Shown: positions 8,744 through 17,964, numbered from the stretch's first letter. The stretch is 64,000 bases of DNA from Alteromonas sp. KUL49 (GCF_006538345.1 NZ_BJKL01000012.1:1-64000); one strand, 5' to 3'. Notes: generated from the letters alone by a model not told the origin. Numbers and translations are program-made.

Positions 8744-9436
8744 CTAGTTTGTTGTATCAGTACGCCCCTCATGAAGTACCATGTTCTCATCAAAAAACAG
8801 GGTGCCGTTTATTACCTTGGGGTTTCTCGCAAGTATTTTAGTTATTTGGGGCCGCCACATTTCATCGGGGTGCTTGGATAGTTCGATAAGCAAGTAATTT
8901 GGCGTGTTAGGGTTGCGTGCCAAGCTCATATCCGTACCAATTTGCCCCTCAAGCCCGTATAGTGACTCAAGAACATCCACCGGTGTTGAAGGGTTGCTTG
9001 CAATTCTATTATCTATTTCATAACCAAAATAATATGCATTGTGAAAACCCACTAGTGCTCTCAGTCGTTCGGGATCGGTGTTTGGGTTGGCTGAGTCTTC
9101 GAGAGCGTTCTTTGTGGCTGAATACGTAGCAGCATATCCAAACATTGAGTTGCCAGCTACACTGACTAAAGCGATAGTTATGACCATGTATGTGGTGGTT
9201 GTAATCTTGTTGCGTATTTGCCTTGCGCTGAGGCACTTGTACGTCGACACACCAAGAAAAACAAACAATAACGAGCTTTTTATCAGTGCGAAGAACACTG
9301 CGAACCCTGACTGGGCATCTGGTATCAGCATTGCGTGGCTGGCTTGAAGGTAAAAAAATGAACACGCAAAGAGTGCACTAAATACTAGTGCGAACCGTTT
9401 GATACTGTACTTTGTAACCTTTGTTTGAAAATCCAT
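8744..9436 (-). CDS. Membrane protein with C-terminal LRV-like repeats
   Basis: Not assignable to a named protein. The 230 residues start with about three membrane segments (FALVFSALFACSFFYLQ, SGFAVFFALIKSSLLFVFLGVS, TYMVITIALVSVAGNSMFGY). The C-terminal half contains spaced NP..TP....L..L units: DSANPNTDPERLRALVG, ASNPSTPVDVLESLYG, ARNPNTPNYLLIELSKH and ARNPKV, resembling variant leucine-rich (LRV) repeats. LRV modules are structural/protein-binding. An AAGG-type SD precedes the ATG. The next gene on the same strand upstream is the disrupted TonB-like gene, 75 bases away. Confidence 0.6.
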   Translation of the reverse strand: MDFQTKVTKYSIKRFALVFSALFACSFFYLQASHAMLIPDAQSGFAVFFALIKSSLLFVFLGVSTYKCLSARQIRNKITTTTYMVITIALVSVAGNSMFGYAATYSATKNALEDSANPNTDPERLRALVGFHNAYYFGYEIDNRIASNPSTPVDVLESLYGLEGQIGTDMSLARNPNTPNYLLIELSKHPDEMWRPQITKILARNPKVINGTLFFDENMVLHEGRTDTTN

Positions 9437-9511
9437 TTCGCAGACCTTATTGGTAATGTTTCAATTGTCGTTGCTAGTGTGATACCGATTCCATCAAATT
9501 GAGTCGTTACG

Positions 9512-10273
9512 TTACCTATCAATATATTTGTTGAGTGATGCTTCTAGTTGTTCAGCGTATCCACTAGTATCGCCACATTCGCTAGACAGCGTCCACACTG
9601 AACTTCCGTTGTGCACTTTGTCGTCTAAGCTGGTTTGTCTGACGTTGTAGCACTTCTTACCTAATTTAATGGTAGTCTCATTTCCACCATATTCAGCAAC
9701 CACTTCTATATTTAAACCCTCTGGCGCGAATTCTCTCAGGGTGTTGCCCATTCTATCTTGTATCTCATTGGAAGTGCTTCGGGGGCTAGACCGAATCGGC
9801 ACTGGGGTACTACGAATACTGCTTGCCATACGGTTAAGTTCTTGTTGGTTAAGCTGTTCAAAGTACTGTTGCGTAGAATTTTGAACGTTTCTGCGTGGCG
9901 TGGCAGCACTATCTTCCTGAACAGTAAGGTCTTCGTTAGGGGCGCCAGTATTAAATTCACGCGTTGTCTGTTCGGGCAGCTGGGACGTAGCTTCCTCTTG
10001 AGTCGAGCTTGTATCCTCTTGGTGCTGAGATTCCGTAACGGTTTGTTTAGGCTCCTCCTGTTGTGGCTCAATTTCTATCTCATTAGGTTATTGTACATCT
10101 TGCTGTGTTACAGCTGGCTGCGTAGCAGGTTGTATAGGCGCTAAAACGAGGTAACTTTCAATGGTGTCATTGGTAGCAGTGACGTTTGGCGATTTCTTTT
10201 CAAGTGCTATTAACGCACCGATGATGATTCCATGAAGTATCAGAGAAATCGCCAAAAATCGTGTGGCTCGCAC
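9512..10273 (-). pseudogene. TonB/TolA-like membrane-anchored protein split by an in-frame TAA
   Basis: One continuous frame of 254 codons (including the final stop) runs from a GTG at 10273 to the stop at 9512, broken only by TAA at 10088-10090. Before the stop are 61 residues with a TonB-like N-terminal anchor (ISLILHGIIIGALIAL). After it come a Gln/Glu/Pro/Thr-rich periplasmic linker (for example EIEPQQEEPKQTVTESQ) and a compact C-terminal domain with two cysteines. The stop follows QQDVQ in a Gln-rich stretch, so a CAA-to-TAA change is the simplest origin. The downstream part could be read as a separate 105-residue frame from 9829, but that start lacks support. It could be a real nonsense mutation or a base error. 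Confidence 0.75.
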
Positions 10274-10370
10274 GGGTATTAGTCCATTAAAACAGAGTGT
10301 TATGGATTGTTAGTGCGTTAAGTGCAGAATAGGTTCATAAAACACTGTTGAAACAGTGTAACTAAATATA

Positions 10371-11948
10371 TCACTCTACTTGTTTAATAAAGTGCATATC
10401 ACGCCAATTGTGATTTGCAGGTACCTTTGCATTAAACGGTTGGAGTTTAAAACCTGTTACCTCGCCATTTGCGTCTACATCAAATACCAACAGTGCGCGA
10501 CTCGCTGCATTTTTGTTTTGCCAGTCCACCTCAAAAGTGTGATCTCTGAATGGAATAAGTGTTCCGTTTAGGTTTTCCATTTTATCGAAGCTAATCTGTA
10601 ACTGATTTTCGGTAAGGGAAAGTACAACATTTCCGTACCACGCATCTTTGAACTCTCCTTGGTAGTCGATAATAGGTAAATTCACTTCACCCGTGCCCAC
10701 GGGAAGTTTCAAGCGTGCATAGTAGCGAGCTTCGGCGTCTTTCATCCATTGTTGGTAGTCAGCGATCCAGTCAATTTGTGGGGCGTCAGGCATGAATCCT
10801 TTCAATATGGTTTGCATGATGGCACCTCGTGCAGCGCTGTTACTGCCGTTATTTAGCAAAACTACGCCAAGCTCTAATTCGGGAACTGAGGCAACATAGG
10901 CCTGCACGCCAGACAAGGTACCCGTGTGTGAAATCACCTCAAAGCCATATACATCGGCTTTGCGCCAGCCAATACCATAGGTTTTAAAGTGAGTGTCGTC
11001 CCGTCGACGGTCGTCGCTGCTAACATTTAAGTTGGTATGTGATCGCCACATATAATCGAGTTGGGCGCCGTCAATGATCTGCTCGCCTGTGGCAGTTTGT
11101 CCATGATTGAGTAAAACCTGTAACCACCTCACCATATTGCTGGCATTACAGACCATCCCGCCCGCGGCGGCACTGACTAATTCTTTTCCAAAAATACCGT
11201 TGCGTGGAATGGCAAATACCTCACCGTCTATATCGCCGTGTGAAGATGCCAGGTTATTGTATTTATTAATATCCATATCACCTGCAAAGCAGGTCATATC
11301 CATGGCTTTGAAGAAGTGTGTATCAATATACTCGGCAAAGGGCACACCGCTAACCTTGGCAATAATTTCGCCTGCTACCATGTACATCAAGTTGTTGTAG
11401 GCATAAGCACTGCGAAAACTCGTGACTGGCGTTAAATGCGCCATATTGGCAAAAATTTCTTCTCGGCTAAATCCGGTGGGCTCTGGCCATAGCATGGCAT
11501 CGCCAGCCCCGCTCACCAGTCCACTTTGGTGGGTAAACAGGTCGAGAATACGAAACTCTCCGGTAACCCAGTGGTCTTGCATTCTGAATTCGGGAAAATG
11601 TTCTATAACCTTGTCTTGCCAATCAACTTTTCCTTCACTCACTAACTTAGCCATGGCCGCCGCAGTAAAGGCTTTGCTTGTGGAAGCTAAGCGAAAGTAG
11701 GTATCTCTATCTACTTGCTCAGGTTGGGTAAAGTCACGTAAACCATAGCCTTGTAACTTCACCACCTTTCCTTGGTATACCACGCCTACTGACATGCCTG
11801 GTATGGCGAAGGTATCCAATGCTTGAATGACGGTTTGATCAAAACTTTCCTGTAAATGGGATGGGGCGGATAACGGGTTGGCAAAAGCTGATGACACCGC
11901 AAAAAACGCAATGAGTAAATTGACCAAAGTAAGTAGTTTGATTCGCAT
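10371..11948 (-). CDS. Secreted serine hydrolase (class C beta-lactamase-like) with C-terminal beta domain
   Basis: About 525 residues with a signal peptide (MRIKLLTLVNLLIAFFAVSS). The catalytic domain has SxxK as STSK in RLASTSKAFTAAAMAKL, the Y-x-N box in SAYAYNNLMYMVAGEI, and the HTG box in ISHTGTLSGVQAYV. A separate C-terminal domain (from about residue 410) resembles DUF3471, with the pattern YQGEFKDAWYGNVVLSLTENQLQISF. Family members are esterases or D-aminoacyl/peptidoglycan hydrolases. The ATG at 11948 is preferred over an upstream TTG because it gives a clean signal peptide. Not closely similar by eye to the hydrolase at 7149, beyond the shared fold. Confidence 0.83.
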   Translation of the reverse strand: MRIKLLTLVNLLIAFFAVSSAFANPLSAPSHLQESFDQTVIQALDTFAIPGMSVGVVYQGKVVKLQGYGLRDFTQPEQVDRDTYFRLASTSKAFTAAAMAKLVSEGKVDWQDKVIEHFPEFRMQDHWVTGEFRILDLFTHQSGLVSGAGDAMLWPEPTGFSREEIFANMAHLTPVTSFRSAYAYNNLMYMVAGEIIAKVSGVPFAEYIDTHFFKAMDMTCFAGDMDINKYNNLASSHGDIDGEVFAIPRNGIFGKELVSAAAGGMVCNASNMVRWLQVLLNHGQTATGEQIIDGAQLDYMWRSHTNLNVSSDDRRRDDTHFKTYGIGWRKADVYGFEVISHTGTLSGVQAYVASVPELELGVVLLNNGSNSAARGAIMQTILKGFMPDAPQIDWIADYQQWMKDAEARYYARLKLPVGTGEVNLPIIDYQGEFKDAWYGNVVLSLTENQLQISFDKMENLNGTLIPFRDHTFEVDWQNKNAASRALLVFDVDANGEVTGFKLQPFNAKVPANHNWRDMHFIKQVE

Positions 11949-12090
11949 GGTTGGACTCGCAACACTAGGCTTCAAATAGCTGATTACTATCGAGAATATA
12001 GTGTTACCAACACAGCCACAATAGGCAACTGAGTAAAAGTTGCCCAGAATCAGTGTTTGTGAGTCGAAGGTCGTTTAAACCATTTTTAAT

Positions 12091-13557
12091 TTAACTTGTT
12101 ATACGCGATAGATAATTTGTATGAGTAGGAATCGTCTCTACACGTTGAATATGGTCGTTTTCAATTTGACTGAGAAATTGCCTAAGCTCTTGTTCTGACA
12201 TCTCATCAGCAAGAGGGTGGTGCTGTTTGGGTATAAGCCCTTGTCCAATCATTACTTGTAACCAAGAGTCGACAAATATTTCATCTTTGCGCTGTACAAA
12301 ACGACCCGTTTGTTCGAAAAGCGTCATTCTGTCTTTTAAAGACTCTGGGATTTGCATGTTTTTACAAAACTCCCAGAAGGGCGAATCTTCTCGCTGGGTT
12401 TGACAGTAGTGTAAAATAATGAAGTCTTTGATTTCGTTGTAATCAGAAATCATATAATCGTTGTACTGAGCCGTTTCTAGTGCATTAATGCCGTAACTGG
12501 GGAAGTACTTCAACAACTGCATAATACCCTGTTGAATGATATGAATGGCGGTTGATTCTAGAGGTTCGATAAAGCCACCCGCTAAACCTATAGCCACACA
12601 GTTTTTGTTCCAGAGCTTTTTTCGATGTCCCGTCACAAATTTTATCGGGCGAGGTGTTGTAATAGGTTTGCCTTTGATAGTGCTTAACAGCATGTTTTCA
12701 GCTTCATCGTCAGACATATACTGACTGCTATACACAATACCATTGCCCATCCGGTGTTGTAGTGGGATCCGCCACTGCCAGCCCGCATGGTGCGCAATAG
12801 AGCGAGTGTAGGGTACAGGGTTGCCAGTCAGTTCTGTTTGCACTGCGATGGCACGATCCATAGGTAGCCAATGTGACCAATCAACAAACTCGGTTTTTAG
12901 TGTTTCATTGATCAGCAACCCTTTAAAGCCAGAGCAATCAATAAACAAGTCGCCTGAGATTTCTCTTCCACTCTTAAGCGTTAAGCCTGTGATATAACCT
13001 GAATCAGCGTCGGTGGTAACCTGCTCAACCAAACCCTCTACACGTGTTACGCCGTGCTTGGTGGCAACACCTTTGAGCATATTAGCGTATAGACTGGCAT
13101 CGAGATGATAGGCGAAGTTAAGCCCACCTTTTTGGTGAGCAAACTTGTTCCGTTTGGCGGCTACGGCTTCTATGTTGTAGGTTTCAAAAGGCTTGCTTAT
13201 GCCCAACTCCACACCGCGCTGCCAATATTCGTGAAATCCTGCAGCCCACATACCTAAACCCGTACTACCAAAGGCGTGAAAGTAAGCGCCGTCTTTCTTG
13301 TGCCAGTTTTCAAACTGAATACCTAATTTAAAGGTTCCCGACGTATGCTTGATAAATTCAGAAGAGTTAATACCCAGTAGATCGTTGAAGAAATGTATGC
13401 TTGGAATGGTAGCTTCACCAACACCAATGGTGCCGATTTGCTCAGACTCGACTAAGGTGATGTTTATTTTTGAGAGAGCTTTAGACAACACTGCCGCCGC
13501 CATCCAGCCCGCCGTACCACCACCTAATATGACAACATTATTTACTGCTTTTTTCAT
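12091..13557 (-). CDS. Flavin-dependent tryptophan halogenase family protein (copy 1)
   Basis: 488 residues, the full length for the family. The FAD-binding motif is LGGGTAGWMA (11-20); the diagnostic WxWxIP box is WQWRIP (259-264), which keeps the enzyme from acting as a monooxygenase; Lys76 in TFKLGIQFENW lines up with the catalytic Lys of PrnA; and GGFIEPLEST carries the conserved Glu. It is thus probably competent to make hypochlorite/hypobromite and halogenate a substrate, but the substrate is unknown and a separate flavin reductase is needed. It is a clear paralogue of the protein at 23616. It diverges from the agar genes across a 281-base region with two TGTTAACA palindromes. Confidence 0.88.
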   Translation of the reverse strand: MKKAVNNVVILGGGTAGWMAAAVLSKALSKINITLVESEQIGTIGVGEATIPSIHFFNDLLGINSSEFIKHTSGTFKLGIQFENWHKKDGAYFHAFGSTGLGMWAAGFHEYWQRGVELGISKPFETYNIEAVAAKRNKFAHQKGGLNFAYHLDASLYANMLKGVATKHGVTRVEGLVEQVTTDADSGYITGLTLKSGREISGDLFIDCSGFKGLLINETLKTEFVDWSHWLPMDRAIAVQTELTGNPVPYTRSIAHHAGWQWRIPLQHRMGNGIVYSSQYMSDDEAENMLLSTIKGKPITTPRPIKFVTGHRKKLWNKNCVAIGLAGGFIEPLESTAIHIIQQGIMQLLKYFPSYGINALETAQYNDYMISDYNEIKDFIILHYCQTQREDSPFWEFCKNMQIPESLKDRMTLFEQTGRFVQRKDEIFVDSWLQVMIGQGLIPKQHHPLADEMSEQELRQFLSQIENDHIQRVETIPTHTNYLSRITS

Positions 13558-13658
13558 ACTTTTGCCTACATCTACCTTTTCACAAGTGCTAACAAGGTCG
13601 AAGTAAACCTTGATATTAAGCTTGATATTGAAAAGGTGTTAACGCTTTTTTCGTATAC

Positions 13659-13666
13659 TGTTAACA
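13659..13666. promoter_or_regulatory. Candidate operator TGTTAACA (halogenase/agar divergent region, site 1)
   Basis: Perfect 8-bp palindrome TGTTAACA in the region between the halogenase gene (-) and the plus-strand agar cluster. The same core recurs at 13775-13782, 17967-17974 and 40402-40409, each time upstream of sugar genes. A partial LacI-like half-site TGTTAACGC lies close by at 13637. No regulator is assigned. Confidence 0.4.
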
Positions 13667-13773
13667 ATAACTCAAGAGGATTGAAAAGAGAATATTATCG
13701 TTACACTTTTTATCTTGTTTGATGCCGTGAGGTAGCGGTCATCAATCAAATTTGTGTAAATGATTACTGTAAA

Positions 13774-13783
13774 TTGTTAACAA
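13774..13783. promoter_or_regulatory. Candidate operator TTGTTAACAA (halogenase/agar divergent region, site 2)
   Basis: Perfect 10-bp palindrome TTGTTAACAA located 56 bases before the ATG at 13839. It sits where an operator for the divergent promoters would be expected. The surrounding 13558-13838 segment contains no gene and is AT-rich. Confidence 0.45.
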
Positions 13784-13838
13784 AAAGTGTTATTAATTCA
13801 TCTATTGATGTACTGATTTTACCTAATCAAAACTAATA

Positions 13839-14528
13839 ATGGTTGAACAGATGATGAATTTGCACCTAAAAACAATAACTTTCCCTGCAATAATCAAGCG
13901 AATAGTGTTGGCTACTACATTTGCTACCTTCTTCGCCTCTGCAAACTCCAATCCTACTATTGACTATATTGTGAACGGTAGTGCGGTAACTCCATGGGAG
14001 CTTGCACTGAATTACGGGCAGGAAAAACTCGACGATAACGGAGAGGCAAAAACAACCCGAGGAAGCTTGGTACTTAGACCTGAGACTAACGAAGAGCGCG
14101 GTGAGGTCGTTAGACTTATATGGAAGCCGAAGGGGATAAAGAATGAGTGGGGGACTATCGACAAGAATATTCTCACTGCAACCATTACCAATACTATGCA
14201 AATGGTTGACTTGTCATCTGTGGTATCAAACGCCGCACTCACCTTTGATATCAAAGTGAACAAAGCGCCTAAAGAGCTCGTTGAACTTACCCTCGAAAGT
14301 GAGTGGGACTGGCAACAGCGCGCTTCCTTCCCTTTAAAAAGCGTACTCAAGAAAATTCCTGCGAAAGAGTGGGTTACCTTGCCCATCCCGCTCACCTGTT
14401 TTTCAGGTGGAACGCTTAACTTTGCCAAAATTACTTCAATTATGCAGTTAACTACCACAGGAAAAATGGACGTTGAGATAAGCAATATCAGGCTTACCGC
14501 AACGTCTGAGTCTTCCTCGTGTGGTTAA
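13839..14528 (+). CDS. Secreted stand-alone beta-sandwich domain, ExoP-type galactose-binding-like
   Basis: 229-residue exported protein (signal region about 12-33, IIKRIVLATTFATFFASANS) with no catalytic motif. The mature part is all-beta and resembles the galactose-binding-like domain found at the C-terminus of ExoP-type GH3 glucan hydrolases: an opening ...W.L....G...., then RGSLVLRPETNEERGEVVRLIWKP, VVSNAALTFDIKVNKAPKEL and a closing MDVEISNIRLTA strand. It probably binds an agar-derived sugar or assists the GH50 lipoprotein encoded 50 bases downstream in the same direction. The family link is by pattern only. ATGs at 13851 and 13854 are alternative starts. Confidence 0.6.
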   Translation: MVEQMMNLHLKTITFPAIIKRIVLATTFATFFASANSNPTIDYIVNGSAVTPWELALNYGQEKLDDNGEAKTTRGSLVLRPETNEERGEVVRLIWKPKGIKNEWGTIDKNILTATITNTMQMVDLSSVVSNAALTFDIKVNKAPKELVELTLESEWDWQQRASFPLKSVLKKIPAKEWVTLPIPLTCFSGGTLNFAKITSIMQLTTTGKMDVEISNIRLTATSESSSCG

Positions 14529-14578
14529 GCCGTATTTTCTGCCCATAACTTTGCTCCAAATATCGGATAAGGAAAATT

Positions 14579-16930
14579 ATGACAATCCGCAATATGTCTA
14601 TGAATATGCTCGCCATTGCTACCCTTATGTACGTAGTAGGCTGCAATGAAAAGCTAGACGTTTCGACAGAACCTACACAGGTTGCAACACAAGAAAATTC
14701 AAGCCTAATTGAGCTGGGAAGCGATGGTTTATCGGAATTTGTGTCCACTGATGGTGTTAGCTGGCGTCAGGTCACAGACGATAAAGGAGAGCATCACCTG
14801 TCACTTCACTTTAATGCGCTAGCGGCGAATAAGCCGACAATTCGTCTTGGTGCTGAATCTCCTTGGAACATGGATTTTGCCGATAATGTTGCCATTGTAA
14901 TGGACATTGAAAACCCAACCAATATCCCAGTGTTTCTGCATGTGGGCGTGGAAGATATTGATGGCGTGCGTCATAACCGAAACGTTGCTGTGCCGCCAAA
15001 AACGGCGAACAGCTACTATGTGATGATAAAAGGCATTAACGTTGATACGAATACCGGCATGCGATCAAACCCAAAAAATTGGCTTACCGAATACGAACAG
15101 ACCATTTGGCGAACGGGCACGAGACACATCAATACTGAAAAAGTAAGTGCGTTGCATTTCACCCTGATGGGCATTATGCACGACAAGCACCTGATAGTAA
15201 GCAATATTCGTTTGGAAGAGCCGACAACATTGGACGAAAACGTTTTAGTGGGTATTGCTGACGGTTATGGGCAAAACGCGAAAATGGATTTTGAAAACAA
15301 GGTGGATAACGATGCTGCTCTTGTAGCCCAGTACCAAGCCGAATCAGCTAATCTTTCAGGTGAAGTTTGGGATGGTCGCAGTCAATACGGCGGCTGGAAA
15401 CAAGGTCCTAAGTTAGAGGCAACTGGCTATTTCAGAACTGAAAAGTATCAAGGTAAATGGACGTTGGTCGATCCTGAAGGCTATTTGTTCTTCTCAACGG
15501 GTATTGCCAATGTGCGTATGGCCAATACCTCTACCATTACTGGTTACGACGTACCCGATTCTCTCGTACCAGCCCGTTCTAGTGACGACTTAACACCTGA
15601 GGACTCAGTAGGGCTCAATAGGGTCAGCTTGGAAGCTGCCGAACAGCGTTTTGTTTCATCAAACACACGAGCTAACATGTTTTTAGATTTACCTTCCTAT
15701 GATGAACCTTTAGGCAATTTCTTTGGGTATCGTCGAGAAGTGCATACGGGAGTGATCCCTAAAGGCGAAACCTTTAGTTTTTACATGGCAAATCTCTCTC
15801 GAAAGTTCGAAACTGCCGATATGAACGAGGTGTTAGACAAGTGGGAAACCCTTACCGTTGATCGTATGTTGGATTGGGGATTCACATCGTTTGGCAATTG
15901 GATAGATACCCGTTTTTATGACGACGCCCGCATACCTTACTTTGCCAACGGTTGGATCATTGGTGACTTTGCTACTGTGAGCACAGGGAATGACTACTGG
16001 TCGCCAATTCCTGACCCATTTGACCCTGTGTTTGTACAAAGAGCCGATGTCACGTTGGCTCAGGTTGCGGCTGAAGTGAAAAACAATCCTTGGTGCGTAG
16101 GTGTGTTCATCGACAACGAAAAAAGTTGGGGGATGATGTCATCGACTGCTGCTCAATACGGTTTGGTCGCCGGCACGTTAAGACTCAACGCCGACAAGAG
16201 TCCAGCAAAACGGGCTTTTGTTGCTTGGCTTAAAAGCCGATTTGAAACCGTTGAGTCTCTTAATTCCACATGGGGTCAGTCGTTCAATAGTTGGAGTGAT
16301 GTGGAGAAAGGCTTTGAAGTCGATTTCGATGTGGATGCAGCACTCCCAGATTATTCGGCATTGCTGTCTTTGTATGCTGATGAATATTTCAAAGTGGTCG
16401 CTAATGCTGTGGATGCACATATGCCTAATCATATGTATATGGGTGCACGATTTGCCGATTGGGGAATGACTCCTGAGCTGCGAGCATCTTCGGCAAAATA
16501 TGCTGATGTGGTGAGTTACAACTACTATCGAGAAGGTTTAAATGAAGCGTTTTGGACCTTCCTAGAAGACATCGATAAGCCATCGATTATTGGCGAATTT
16601 CATATAGGTGCCAAGGACTCAGGATTGTTTAACCCGGGTTTGATTGGTTCTCATACCCAAATCTTACGAGGCGAGATGTATCAAGACTATCTTTACTCTG
16701 TGATTGATAACCCTTACTTCGTCGGTGTGCACTGGTTCCAATACATAGATTCACCATTGACAGGTAGGGCCTATGATGGTGAAAACTACAATGTGGGATT
16801 TGTGTCTGTCACCGACATTCCGTATGCACCTTTAATTGATGCTGTTAAGGAAGTTAATCGCAATTTATATTCCAGGCGGTTTAACGATACCGCATCGGCT
16901 ACTGATAATGAAAAGGAAGGCAATGAATGA
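14579..16930 (+). CDS. GH50 beta-agarase, lipoprotein
   Basis: 783 residues. The start MTIRNMSMNMLAIATLMYVV ends in GC (Cys22), a lipobox-like site, so the enzyme is probably lipid-anchored and surface or periplasm-exposed. Residues about 45-215 form a carbohydrate-binding-like beta-sandwich. The GH50 barrel begins near 280 with YFRTEKYQGKWTLVDPEGYL. The acid/base is Glu514 in FIDNEKSWG and the nucleophile Glu673 in IIGEFHIGA; their spacing (159) is close to that of Glu534/Glu695 in Saccharophagus Aga50D. Characterised members cut agarose chains exolytically to neoagarobiose. The stop overlaps the next ATG by four bases (ATGA), and a GH117 gene lies downstream, which supports the agar assignment. 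Confidence 0.9.
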   Translation: MTIRNMSMNMLAIATLMYVVGCNEKLDVSTEPTQVATQENSSLIELGSDGLSEFVSTDGVSWRQVTDDKGEHHLSLHFNALAANKPTIRLGAESPWNMDFADNVAIVMDIENPTNIPVFLHVGVEDIDGVRHNRNVAVPPKTANSYYVMIKGINVDTNTGMRSNPKNWLTEYEQTIWRTGTRHINTEKVSALHFTLMGIMHDKHLIVSNIRLEEPTTLDENVLVGIADGYGQNAKMDFENKVDNDAALVAQYQAESANLSGEVWDGRSQYGGWKQGPKLEATGYFRTEKYQGKWTLVDPEGYLFFSTGIANVRMANTSTITGYDVPDSLVPARSSDDLTPEDSVGLNRVSLEAAEQRFVSSNTRANMFLDLPSYDEPLGNFFGYRREVHTGVIPKGETFSFYMANLSRKFETADMNEVLDKWETLTVDRMLDWGFTSFGNWIDTRFYDDARIPYFANGWIIGDFATVSTGNDYWSPIPDPFDPVFVQRADVTLAQVAAEVKNNPWCVGVFIDNEKSWGMMSSTAAQYGLVAGTLRLNADKSPAKRAFVAWLKSRFETVESLNSTWGQSFNSWSDVEKGFEVDFDVDAALPDYSALLSLYADEYFKVVANAVDAHMPNHMYMGARFADWGMTPELRASSAKYADVVSYNYYREGLNEAFWTFLEDIDKPSIIGEFHIGAKDSGLFNPGLIGSHTQILRGEMYQDYLYSVIDNPYFVGVHWFQYIDSPLTGRAYDGENYNVGFVSVTDIPYAPLIDAVKEVNRNLYSRRFNDTASATDNEKEGNE

Positions 16931-17939
16931 GAGCAGGGAAGGTAAGTCAATTTTTATCAAGTTTGTTGGTTATAGGCGCTGTTAACAGCGCCCTAGCCGA
17001 GTCTTGTGCGCCTTTAGCGGAGCATGTAGAGATCTACGATGATGAATTGTCTTCTGTTGTAAGTGGTTCGTCTGAAATTTGCATGATACAAGACGGTTTT
17101 CGGTGGACTGAGGGGCCGTTGTGGGTACCAGAGTTAGACGCACTGCTGTTTTCGGATATTCCCGCAAGTAAGGTTCATATGTATGACCCAGATAAGGGCG
17201 TAAGCGTTTATCTGGATGATAGCGGTTTTTCAAACGGCTTACTCCGCTCACCTTCGGGTGAGCTGGTACTTATGCAATCTCGAACACGCCAAGTGGGAGC
17301 AATGTCATCGGCTATAGATTCGCCAACGACAGTGTATAAAACTTTGGCTTCTCATTTTGAAGGACGTCGTTTGAATAGCCCCAATGATGGTGTTTTCCAC
17401 AGCTCGAGTGCGCTATTTTTCACCGATCCGCCGTTTGGCTTACCAAAACAGTTTGACGATGAAAACAAGGAACTGGATTTCCAAGGTGTTTTCAGATTAT
17501 CCGAGTCTGGTGAGTTGTCTTTAATTGACGACACTATTTCCCATCCAAACGGTATTGGTATATCCCCTGACGAGAAATGGCTCTATGTGGCCGTGTCTAA
17601 CGAAGCCGATATGCGTTGGTATCGATATCCCTTAACCCCTGATGGTGATGTAGGAGAGCGAGAGCTATTTTTCAAAATAGATGCCGAGAACGTGTATTCA
17701 GAGTTAGTTGTGAAAAAAGGAGTACCCGACGGCTTAAAATTTCATGAAAATGGAATGTTATTCGCCACCGGACCACAAGGTGTATGGATTTTTAACCACA
17801 ATAAAAAGTATTAGGAAGAATATTTGTGGATAGTTTTGTGGCAAACCTTGCCTTTGATGAAAACTACTCTACGTTATATTTAACTGCACATCAGTCACTT
17901 ATGAAAGTTAAGCTAATCAATCAATTCGATAAAGAGTGA
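16927..17939 (+). pseudogene. SMP-30/gluconolactonase family lactonase, frameshifted near its 3' end
   Basis: The intact frame runs 16927-17814 (295 residues): signal peptide, then an SMP-30 six-bladed propeller with the metal-site patterns WTEGPLWVPE, LNSPNDGVFH, HPNGIGISPDE and KGVPDGLKFHENGM. It stops at TAG just after GPQGVWIFNHNKKY. The missing family ending follows at once in another frame to TGA 17937-17939: GRIFVDSFVANLAFDENYST then LYLTAHQSLMKVKL. One extra T near 17811 would restore a 337-residue protein, so a single-base deletion is indicated. The intact enzyme would open a sugar lactone in the periplasm. It is translationally coupled to GH50. A 295-residue product may still be made but lacks the closing blade strand. 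Confidence 0.8.
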
Positions 17940-17964
17940 AAAAAGTCAAATTAGATTACATTTA

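Noticed and set aside
7149..11948. Beta-lactam resistance from the two class C-like serine hydrolases
   Set aside because: Both have extra C-terminal domains and the broad serine-hydrolase form common in marine bacteria; nothing indicates true AmpC.
13637..13650. TGTTAACGCT resembling the LacI-type operator in the halogenase upstream region
   Set aside because: The right half is a T-run, so only a partial match; kept as a remark, not called as a LacI site.
14012..14485. 157-codon minus-strand ORF opposite the ExoP-like gene
   Set aside because: Antisense shadow; the plus-strand gene has signal peptide and context.
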